The position numbers and the translations under genes were made by a program. From positions 43,600-67,974 of the forward strand of contig HG738152.1 in assembly GCA_000499405.2 (NCBI GenBank): DNA of 24,375 nucleotides, written 5' to 3'. The notes under the pieces were generated by a model that saw nothing but the letters and a program-made list of their open reading frames with translations, had not been told where the DNA came from and made no database searches. Positions within the stretch are counted from its first letter, which is position 1. Every line of letters starts with the position of its first letter. Below are positions 1 to 7,959 of this stretch, piece by piece. This DNA is from Onchocerca volvulus. Its lineage: Eukaryota; Nematoda; Chromadorea; Rhabditida; Onchocercidae.

Positions 1-301
1 GATCATTACGATGAATATTTCAAAAATTTATTAGAAGAAGGAGTTATAGAAAAGGTAGGGAACCAGAATGGAACATCGCGAATATCTTACCTACCTGATC
101 AAGCAGTATTGATACCTCAGAAATCCACCACGAAGTTAAGTAGTGTTCGACGCATCAGCAAAGACGAATGAAGGCCTATCGCTAAATGAATGTCTGTATA
201 AGGGACCAGTTATGTTACCATCATTAATTGGAATTCTTTTGCGAGCCAAGCAAAGACGTTATCTGGTAATAGCTGACGTTATCTGGTAATAGCTGACGTT
301 A
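1..301 (+). pseudogene. BEL/Pao reverse transcriptase, N-terminal remnant
   Basis: The first ~140 bases read as the RT start (Y-F-K-N-L-L-E-E-G-V-I-E-K-V, then Y-L-P-D-Q-A-V and T-T-K-L). A frameshift near 140-150 then leads to V-F-D-A-S-A-K-T, S-L-N-E-C-L-Y-K-G-P and L-L-R-A-K-Q-R-R-Y-L-V-I-A-D, which are hallmarks of the finger and palm start in BEL/Pao RT. Reading stops at the 20-bp tandem duplication at 255-294. The normal palm sequence after Y-L-V-I-A-D is missing, because the next recognisable residues (302 on) belong to the region around the Y-V-D-N active site. The copy is therefore internally deleted and dead. Confidence 0.75.
255..294 (+). repeat. Perfect 20-bp tandem duplication inside the RT remnant
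   Basis: The unit GACGTTATCTGGTAATAGCT occurs twice head to tail (255-274 and 275-294), followed by a third partial start (GACGTT, 295-300). It lies exactly where the RT frame breaks and where the palm coding sequence is missing. It looks like a scar of replication slippage or of joining at the deletion point. Confidence 0.9.
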
Positions 302-865
302 TTGGCAGCTGTTATTAGACATCTACTGAGTGAAGAAAGCTCTAAATTATCAATAGAAATTGCGAAAATTTTCCACGTTGATAATGTCGTACTAACCTCA
401 GAAAGTGAGTCAGAAAGTATCAAAAAAGCCAAGGAAGCGAAAGAATTGTTTAAGAGAGTCAAGATGCAATTAAGAGAATTTCAAGTAAACCATGACATTG
501 ATATGAATAATGAGCAAGAAACGAATGAAAAAACAAAGATAAAGTTGTTAGGCATCAAATGGGATACTAGCAAAGATAAATTTACATGAAACTGAAAGAT
601 ACCACAAGGAGGCCTTCAGACCAAACGCGAAATATTACAGTTTCATGCAGCTATTTATGATCCATTAGGACTATTGGGTCCAATCATATTCCCATGGAAA
701 CTTTTGATTCAAGACTTGTGGAAGAAGGGTATGTTATGGGATGAAAAATTGGAACCGGAAGAAATGAGACGTTGCTTGGAATTAGTAAAGCATTCAACCA
801 ATTTGATGTCATGGAAATATCACGATGGACGCCTCAAGAATACTCCGATATACATGTGTTTGTAG
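302..865 (+). pseudogene. BEL/Pao RT C-terminal part and connection
   Basis: The open frame from about 302 to 589 starts with A-A-V-I-R-H-L-L-S-E and contains F-H-V-D-N-V-V-L-T, matching the Y-V-D-N/Y-I-D-D catalytic box of BEL/Pao RT, with the first residue of the box changed to H. It continues with M-Q-L-R-E-F and L-L-G-I-K-W-D, both usual in this family just after the active site. A second frame then reads Q-F-H-A-A-I-Y-D-P-L-G-L-L-G-P and L-I-Q-D-L-W-K-K-G-M-L-W-D, the connection to RNase H. At least two frame changes (near 590 and near 850) separate the blocks. Confidence 0.75.
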
Positions 866-1360
866 ATGCATCCGAAAAGGCTGTGGGTCTAGCAATATAT
901 GCGCGTAGAAGCAGCAGTATGCCACGCAAACCGTAACTGATATGTGGAAAAACAAGATTAATTCCATAACGAGAAAATAGGAACCAATCTACCAGCATTC
1001 CTCAATTGGAGTTACTCGCCGTCAGTGGAATTTATCAGACGAGAAATTGAGTGGAAAAAGTTTACTTATGGATAATAGATAGCGATTTGTGTCCTGCAAT
1101 GGTTAAGAAAACCATGGTACGATCCAAATATATCTCAAATAGAATAGATGAAATAAGAAGATGTAAAGAAATTGAATTCCGTCATGTAAGATCAACAAAT
1201 AATCCAGCGCACAAGGCTTCACGAAGACTTCTCCCCGAAAAATTGAAGGACGATTTGTTATGGTGCAGTGGTCCATCATGGCTGGGGAACCGAAGGAAAA
1301 CTGGCTTGAAGACAAAGACATGGAAGAAAGCATTATTAATGTTTGCATGAATATGGGATT
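838..1360 (+). pseudogene. BEL/Pao RNase H-like domain remnant
   Basis: The stretch 860-925 reads V-F-V-D-A-S-E-K-A-V-G-L-A-I-Y-A-R, the start of the RNase H fold with its first Asp. P-Q-L-E-L-L-A-V follows at ~1003 in another frame. From 1051 a 99-codon frame reads L-W-I-I-D-S-D-L (second acidic site), N-R-I-D-E-I, F-R-H-V-R-S-T-N-N-P-A-H-K-A-S-R and W-C-S-G-P-S-W-L-G. These match the family blocks I see intact in the right-hand copy (L-W-S-D-S-K, N-R-V-E-E-I, Y-I-P-R-E-Q-N-P-V-D). It is broken by several frameshifts. Confidence 0.7.
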
Positions 1361-1554
1361 GATGGAAGAAGAGATGCCATCGCAGAAAGTAATGGTGTTG
1401 ATAGATGAGACCAGATTCTCATTCCTCTTAAGTTGACAAGAACAATACTGTACGTCTTACGATTTCTTGCGAAGGTAGCAAAAGAAAACATAAGAAATTC
1501 GAAAGAATTTACAAAATAGATTTTACTTCTAAAGAATATGAGAAGGCGACGCAA

Positions 1555-2075
1555 CTGTCAGTCAAAATGGCACAATCAAATATAACGCAGAAAGAAATTG
1601 AACATTGGGTTTAGGAAATGATTAGAATGGAAACTGGAGATGCGTTGGAAAAGTGGGAAGGACAATGCCTCAAATTGAAGGTCTTCCATACTTTCAATAA
1701 GGGAAAGTTTGCAGAATTGATTGTAAAATATTGCCATGAAAAATCATTTCATGCGAGTGTGCACTATACATGGACTAAGATGAGATAACGGTATTGGATC
1801 CCACATAGACCAGCACATATTAAGAAAATATTGAGAATTATTTGTAAAGGTTATGAAATGTGGGTAATTACGCAATTTGAACGACCAAACTTCCCTTCAT
1901 ATCTCATTGCTAGAGTTGGTGTAGATTTATTCGGTCTATTAAATGGTGAATCATGTCAAAACTAAACAATGATGGCTTTGTTTACATATTTGGCAACTAA
2001 AGCAATCCACCTTGAAGTAATCAGCTGGGAAACTATCTTTCTATGTCGATATGTATTCGTAGCTTGCATTCAATT
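1555..2075 (+). pseudogene. BEL/Pao integrase remnant
   Basis: From about 1561 the frame reads Q-S-N-I-T-Q-K-E-I-E-H-W. A zinc-binding block follows in 1732-1865 (C-H-E-K-S-F-H-A-S-V-H-Y, then R-Y-W-I-P-H-R, then I-I-C-K-G-Y-E-M-W). One expected Cys of the C-x2-C pair is replaced by Tyr. The catalytic core start R-V-G-V-D-L-F-G carries the first Asp, and L-A-T-K-A-I-H-L-E-V follows after a TAA. After ~2040 the similarity fades; the second Asp and the Glu of the D-D-E triad cannot be found. It is therefore truncated and stopped. Confidence 0.7.
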
Positions 2076-3483
2076 CATCATTGCTGTCATAGATTAAATA
2101 CATTTGTAGGGATCTGTTGATCACCCAGCAATGGCAGCAAGTAACTGACTCAGGCCTAGTATTTTTTTGATCACTCTTTATAGGTTTTCTAGTGTCGGCT
2201 AGCACTTCCTGATAAGACCAGTTGACCATTTTTTCATGAACGAAAAATTTTGCGATAGATTGCAACAGTATTTGTGATGAAATTTGGAAATGCGAAAGTC
2301 TTTTCGTAGAAGTTATCTTCTAATACGTTTTAATTTCTACTTTACTGACGCGACACTTGAGATTAACAAATTCAAGCAATGAATAAAAAATAAGGAGAGC
2401 CATGTTGATTGGAATTAAAGGCAGTTGCTGAAAAATTCTCGGATTGTTGTACGAATAATATTTAAATAGATTAAATCACTGAATGCATATAACAGTTGGA
2501 ATTTGGAGCGATATTGGATAATTTACGATGTTCAAGGATGCGAAAATTGACTAGATTTAAAATTAGCCAAGAATATCGAAAGAATTGCCAAAAAGAAATG
2601 CAAAAAAGAATTTTGAGCATCATCGCAAGGCCCAGAAAAGAATTGACGAAATGGAATTTGATACATAGTTAGTAGGAAGACCAAAAGGATTGCCGAAAGA
2701 AAATTTGATACAACTATCAGAAGTAAATTTTAGACGTAATTGAGTAAGTGCAAAAATTACTGAGACAATTGTCCAAAAAAAATTCTAGACATAGTTCAGT
2801 ATATGTCCAGCTTGCTGATATTTCGAAACTTTTCGATAGGCTTGGTTTTGTTATCTTTTTAATGAAATTTTCCCCAAAGTTGTAAAAATGATACAATATC
2901 ATATTATAACTTATATATAACCGATCATTATAATTATGTTTCCTGTTTCCTGTTCCTCTTAATGCATTACATTTCACAGAAATTCATTTTCAGTGCGTCT
3001 AAATTCTGCTAATATCAAAACGATTGGTTTATGCAATGCGATAAATGAAATATTCCTTTCATTATTCATTGCAGAAGTTGTGAAAACGAGAAGTCAGAAA
3101 TATTATGTCGCAAAATTTACAATGTTTGTCGATCACTAAATTCATCCCAATTATCCCACTCTTACAGAATTTTTCGCTTGTTTTATTTTACACATTGCAA
3201 AAACAGTATTCAACCGTAATGAAAAGTCTCATTACATTAAGGGGTGCAACATTAGGTGAATTACTGATCAAATATTAAAAATATATTCAAAATTATAAAA
3301 ATGATTGAACTAGTAATTTCTATTATGAATCTCTCGAATTTCCGACATTAAATACTAATAAATTTTTTTCAGGTTTGACATCTCAGTATTGAAAAACCAA
3401 AGTAAGAATTACCAATAAATTGGAAGTCGTGGATAATTCAAAAGAAATTGAATTTCAAGAATTAACAAATCATTGAGAGAAAT
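2076..3483. other. AT-rich stretch without a recognisable gene
   Basis: No open frame here looks like a real gene. Some phrases may be worn retroelement coding: 3073-3140 on the + strand reads with three Cys spaced C-x2-C-x8-C, which could be a ruined zinc knuckle of the gag belonging to the protease fragment at 3484. That reading is weak. The minus-strand open frames at 2041-2265 and 2717-2977 have no recognisable motif and a composition like the surrounding DNA. Confidence 0.5.
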
Positions 3484-3767
3484 TCGACGTGCTGATTGGA
3501 GCGGAATATTACTTTAAATTTGTCAAATTTTAAAATGAACAGAAATGGAGTTTTGGTCACATGTTGATACAATTAGTAGTTGGTCCCATCATTGCCGGAA
3601 GTAGAGATGTAATTAAATTTTGTCAAAATAATATTTCTTCACAGAACTTGGTATTTATCGTTAAGGCTAATATAAATTCAGAACTAGAAAACTTTTGGAG
3701 ATTAGAAATTCAATCGTTTCCAAATGATGATTGCCGTGAATTTTTTCTCTTTGAAGATTGGAGTTAA
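3484..3767 (+). pseudogene. BEL/Pao protease to RT junction fragment
   Basis: The stretch reads F-D-V-L-I-G-A-E-Y-Y-F, the end-block of BEL/Pao aspartic protease where D-x-L-I-G-x-D/E-Y is typical. After one frame change near 3530 it continues Q-L-V-V-G-P-I-I-A-G-S and, 40 codons on, S-E-L-E-N-F-W-R-L-E-I, the family's usual start of the RT part. It ends at a TAA (3765-3767). This block lies upstream of RT in an intact element but here lies downstream of the integrase at 1555-2075, so it belongs to a second insertion or a rearranged copy. Nothing after 3767 continues as RT. Confidence 0.65.
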
Positions 3768-5884
3768 TGTTCGGTGAAAAATAAAAACTTACGATATGAA
3801 TTGAACTGCTGGAAGCGTGGACCAATAATTTTTACGTTTATTGAAATACTGCAAACAAATTATGACAGAAAAATATATAGGATAGAAATGAAGAAGTAGA
3901 AGTTTGTGAAGTAAAATTAAAACAGCCGAGGATTACCAAATCGAAGAGTTAAGGTAAAAATATAACAGTTCACAGCCAATTTTGTTATAATCGCCGAAGT
4001 TTGTTGGAGTCGAGGTTTACACCGCCAGTTACTAAAACAATTTTTAAGAAAGGATACAAAAAGTGGGTTACAAGAATTACAGTATCAGAATTACGCAGTT
4101 TTCTGATGCTGTGTACGAGATTAGTATGAAGGAAATAATTTTTGTAAAAAATAGCGTATCGAATGTGAAAGAAAAAACTTGTCTGTTACATGATTAACAT
4201 AAGGAATGTGAGTGTAACATGTTGATGATTAACAAATAGGATGTGAATGGGATAACGAATTAAATAATATTTTTTGTAGTATAAGTATTTCAGATGGAAA
4301 GGTTATTTTTGAAAAGTCATTTCGGGTTTTCCGACACTACCGACTGAAGGAGAAGGTTGAGCGATATATTGAAATGTGTTTAATCTAATTGACTTTGGTT
4401 GTTCTGCAGATGATTTTTGTTCCTCACGATTTAAATAAACCACTAACTATATTTCTGCTGGATTGGATTTAGATTTAGAGTTCTTAACACATAAAAACAT
4501 TGAAAGTTTTTTTAGAATTTTGAAGAATACTTTGCATATAATTCATTGGACAGAATGGTCATATTTTTGACATGACCTGATTGATCTCAATCTTTTTTCC
4601 AGCAAATTGTCAAACTGGAGAGGAACATTCAATTGAGAATAGTGTAGACCGCATCAGCATGGTATTTTCAGAGAAGCGAATGATGTATTGTAGAGACCCC
4701 GTGATCCGGCATTTGTCACCAAATAAGTGTGCTAAGGAAGTGAAAAATCTTGTACACTAAGACTAATAATAAGAAATTCTAATAAAACAGATTTTACAAA
4801 AGGGCAGAAAGCTAGCAATATTAAAGTTAATAACAGGAATTTTTTATATCAAGAAACAATCAGTCCGGAATATTTATATTTTCATATTTGAAATATCTAA
4901 TACATAAATTAGTAGCATCAATATTTCAAAATTTTGTATTAAATTAATAATTCCAACAAACAGTCAGTAAGAATATTTTTAAATTTGGCATCATAAGAAA
5001 TGTTTGAGCTTTAGTTACAGACCCTGTCCGTGTGAAAATGTCCATCAGACCCAAAACAAGGATTTTAGGTAATTATTTTACATGCAATACTAATAAAATT
5101 TGAAAGAAGTAGTAAATAAATAACTTCATGTTTTTTGAACACCATCTCGTTTTTCAAATGCAATTATTGATGAAGAGAAATCAAATTAATCGCATTCAAA
5201 ATCTGAGGCTTTTTTATTTTTAATTCATATTTTTATTTCAGATATAGCATCAACTGAAACAAATTGTGTTTCAACGAACTAGTGCGCAAGTGGTGAAAAC
5301 AAATGTAATTGATTAGCAGATGGATCAATTTACTTGATAAAGAAAACAGGCAACATATAGCTGTTGATGTCAGTCAGGCTTTATCGGGAATGAATATGTA
5401 CATATTAATTTAGCATTAAATAATTCAATGACAAAATAAATTGAATTTTTTCTAGGTAAAAAATGAATAATCAATGTCATTTATTCACATGTTGGGACTG
5501 AATTTTACTGGTTAGCAGATTTCACCACTATGTAAGTAAGATGAAATGATTTAATTATTACAATCACAAAATTAGGATTTGCTCAAGTTTTTGAAACAGA
5601 TAAAAGGATTATTAATTATCAATGCAAAATTATAATTAATTAAATTTTGATTCGTTAAATTGAACGTAATGATTTAACTTTTTTCACAAAATTTTTTTGA
5701 AATTTCATGATAATAATAGTAATAATATCTAACATGCGGTTAGATGATCAATGCATTTAAAAACAATTAACAAATTTTATTTTTTTAATTACACCAGTGT
5801 CACTTTTTCCTTTCCCATAGTGACAAAATGATAAGTTAAATTCTGTTCTTCCGTTCTCACAATTTCCTCAATTTTGTTGTTTAT
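3768..5884. other. AT-rich intergenic stretch, nothing recognised
   Basis: I found no open frame, RNA gene or clear repeat that I can support here. Stretches of more mixed composition (for example 3990-4130 and 4570-4740) could be old retroelement pieces, since they lie between two BEL/Pao fragments of the same strand, but no motif could be matched. Confidence 0.5.
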
Positions 5885-5929
5885 TCATTTGGTAACGAAC
5901 CTCAAACTAGGGTGATTAAACTTTTATTA
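5885..5929 (-). other. Short segment shared with the right flank (F-N-x-P-S-L-R motif)
   Basis: On the minus strand the bases around 5904-5929 are near-identical to 21840-21865: AAACTAGGGTGATTAAAC here, AAACTTGGGTAATTAAAC there. Read as protein on the minus strand this gives K-F-N-H-P-S-L-R before a TGA at 5885; the right copy gives R-F-N-Y-P-S-L-R-L-R and stays open for 47 codons. An AATAAA-like signal precedes both, so a shared LTR end is the other reading. The family is not identified. Confidence 0.4.
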
Positions 5930-5979
5930 CGATTAATTTATAAATCAAGATACGCAGCAATTATTACAACAATTACATT

Positions 5980-6378
5980 AACAATATAATTTCGATAATA
6001 TCATGAAGAGATTATAATGTAAAAAAGGGGGAGGAATAGTTTGTGGAAAGAAGAATTGGTATACCACAAACTGGTCCACCGACCAAGCTGATGGCAGCTT
6101 GTTCGTTAAAATGATTTTTGTACGCAGGATCCTCATCTTCTTCGTGGATGGAGGATCCTGGTATCATTTTGTAGAGACAAGAAAGATCCTTTGTTGTCTC
6201 GGGAGCATGCTCCTTTGGAATGAGATTGTGCCTGTGATTAGCCGATGATGAAAGAGAGCTTTTTTAAAGGTCATTAAATTGATAGACAAAAAATGATTTC
6301 ACAGTCAACTACATCAAATATGCTAAATGAAATTTAAAACAAAGATCGCTGATTTTCTTCTTTTATCCTCGCAATTTC
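5980..6378. repeat. Dispersed ~400-bp repeat, copy A
   Basis: This segment and 20260-20664 are the same sequence in the same orientation, about nine bases in ten alike by eye. The longest identical run is a 41-base block starting at 6281 here. Small indels occur, for example one extra C in copy B after GGTCCACC. Similarity starts at AACAATATA and stops at CCTCGCAATTTC; I see no terminal inverted repeat and no target-site duplication. Inside copy A is a perfect 9-bp inverted repeat, AGGATCCTC (6126-6134) and GAGGATCCT (6151-6159). On the minus strand about 60 codons stay open (…L-Y-K-M-I-P-G-S-S-I-H-E-E-D-E-D…), a frame that copy B shares in part. It matches no family known to me. Confidence 0.85.
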
Positions 6379-6390
6379 AGCGACAGTGGG

Positions 6391-6606
6391 AAGGAACCAA
6401 GATGGTTGAAAAGGGACGAATCAAAATGGCCAGAGTAGGAATACAATATCGACGAAGAGCACGACGGCTACGTAAGCAACCATGAAAGTGAGAAAATTTT
6501 GGCACTGGTCACTCAACGAGACATCAATAAAACAAGTATCGAAATCTCGGATGCAAATCGATTCAGCAAAATGTACACCATGGGTTTTGAAATTCTTGAG
6601 TCTTAG
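6391..6606 (+). pseudogene. BEL/Pao fragment: spacer between RNase H and integrase
   Basis: A 72-codon frame interrupted by one TAG (6436-6438) reads E-P-R-W-L-K-R-D-E-S-K-W-P-E, then E-Y-N-I-D-E-E-H-D-G, then E-I-S-D-A-N-R-F-S-K-M, ending at TAG 6604-6606. It lines up with the spacer of the right-hand element, which reads G-P-Q-W-L-E-K-E-R-T-D-W-P-Q, N-F-N-Y-N-D-N-E-E and I-T-A-H-R-F-S-K-Y. It is a small orphan piece of a pol gene, starting 12 bases after repeat copy A. Neither RNase H nor integrase is found next to it. Confidence 0.6.
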
Positions 6607-6964
6607 TCTTAATCTTAATTCTGGCATTTCAATTTCGGATTTGTTCTGAAGTTATTTGTTTTTGTTTATTACTTTTTTTATTTTCTTTTCTATTTTTGTT
6701 TTTTGTTTTTTGTTTTTTAAATGAAAACGAAATATTAAAGAATTATTACAGGATAAAACAGATATGCTTACGGTAATGTATGTTACACATATTTAATCAA
6801 ATTTTTCAATGAAAAATAAATAGAAAGAAATGGACATGAAAAGATTGAAAAAATGTAATTAAGAAATTTGGTAATGTTGCTGGTAACATGGTAATATGAA
6901 AATTTGGTAATATGATTAACTCAATCATCCTTTTTTGAAATCTTTCGAAATAAATTAAAATTAA

Positions 6965-7130
6965 TCTATATAAATGAAAATGCAAATATTTCTGTTACGT
7001 CGAACGGATCTCCGAAAGCCCTCCGCCGATTCCTTTCAAATTTTGACACAACCGACTGCATTTGAATAGATGCATATTTTTACATTCATGTGTCACGTCC
7101 GAAAAAGTAAATGAGGGAGCGGAGTTGTGA
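6965..7130 (+). mobile_element. Possible Helitron-like or other repeat terminus
   Basis: TCTATATAAATGAAAATG followed by a base-rich block with GTTACGTCGAACGGATCTCC and TCCTTTCAAATTTTGACACA resembles a widespread kind of repeat start (TC…TATATAAA…ATG) seen in Helitrons and similar elements in invertebrates. It stands out from the AT-rich surroundings by its mixed composition up to about 7130. I could not find the matching 3' end (hairpin plus CTRR), so this is a suggestion from appearance only. Confidence 0.25.
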
Positions 7131-7412
7131 CTCTGCCTTCATTTTTTTCTCTCATTCCTTCTTCATTTCCCATCCCTCTCTATTACTATGCTTATTACAT
7201 TATGTGGATTTGTCCAAGGGGAAAGGAAGAAATGATATAAAGAATCAAAGTGCTTTCTGTTGTAACATATAAATACAAAAATTTTTGCGTTTACAATTTC
7301 AGCACTTGAATTTGGAAAAAAATTTTTAAATAATTTTTATAATTTGAATTTGAAATCCTTTTTTTAAAAAAAATTAGCTTTGTGATGGAACTTTTTGTTG
7401 CGGCGGTAATCC

Positions 7413-7426
7413 GTGTGTGTGTGTGT
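7413..7426. repeat. (GT)7 microsatellite
   Basis: Seven uninterrupted GT units lie immediately before the 32-bp tandem repeat at 7426-7521. Confidence 0.9.
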
Positions 7427-7521
7427 TGGACGATCTAGTATGAAGCAAACTAGTATGTTGGACGAACTAGTGTGAAGCGAACTAGTATTTCAGGCGCGTT
7501 AGTGTGACACGAACTAGGTTA
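7426..7521. repeat. Imperfect 32-bp tandem repeat, three units
   Basis: Units 7426-7457 and 7458-7489 match closely (TTGGACGA-T/A-CTAGT then GTGAAGC and ACTAGTAT). The third unit, 7490-7521, is more diverged (GCGTTAGTGTGACACGAACTAG). Each unit contains two CTAGT or TTAGT cores. Confidence 0.75.
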
Positions 7522-7864
7522 GTATAATTTATTAGTTACAAAAGCGAGAATAACAATAAGAAAAAATAAAAACGAAAAAGGATGAAGAGATGAAGACGAA
7601 TTGTCGAGTCGTAGAAACTGACGAAGCTTGAAGAAGATTAATGAATTCGTGAGCAATAAGGCTGCTTATATAGTGGTGAGAAGTGGGAGTGATTAAACAG
7701 AATTACAGTTTTCTCATGCTATTACAAAATTGTTTCATGAGAAAATATCTTTAGCACAGAGATATGTTAAATGATAAAAGATGGATCACAGCTTTTTCAA
7801 GCTGTTAGAAGATATTTGCATGGGAGAATACATTTTTTTCTCACAGCATTCAGATATGCATGAT

Positions 7865-7950
7865 TCGACATGTTAAATGATTATAAGTTAGGTAATGGAT
7901 TTAACTTTCAACATGCTAAATGATTGTAAGTTAGATAACAGATTACACTT
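7865..7950. repeat. 43-bp tandem repeat, two units plus a partial third
   Basis: Units 7865-7907 and 7908-7950 have the same length and share TC-A/G-ACATG, TAAATGATT and AAGTTAG. A third unit starts at 7951 (TCGACATGGG) but fades at once. A related phrase, ATATGTTAAATGAT, lies upstream near 7761. Confidence 0.75.
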
Positions 7951-7959
7951 TCGACATGG

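Larger units (their letters stand above)
1..2075 (+). mobile_element. Decayed BEL/Pao LTR retrotransposon, pol region
   Basis: This is a degenerate copy of the pol gene of a BEL/Pao element, in the order reverse transcriptase, RNase H, integrase. The order and the motifs fit the family: RT start with L-E-E-G-V-I-E, a Y-D-P-L-G-L-L-G-P connection motif, an RNase H block with V-F-V-D-A-S, a spacer ending W-C-S-G-P-S-W-L, and an integrase block with R-V-G-V-D-L-F-G. The reading frame changes many times and contains in-frame stops, for example TAA near 1786 and near 1963, so no protein can be made. The element runs off the left edge of the window. Neither gag nor LTR is recognisable here. It faces the homeobox gene and is opposite in orientation to the copy at the right edge. 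Confidence 0.85.

Noticed and set aside
2041..2265. Minus-strand 74-codon open frame
   Set aside because: It lies at the decayed end of the left integrase; no recognisable motif or splice context.
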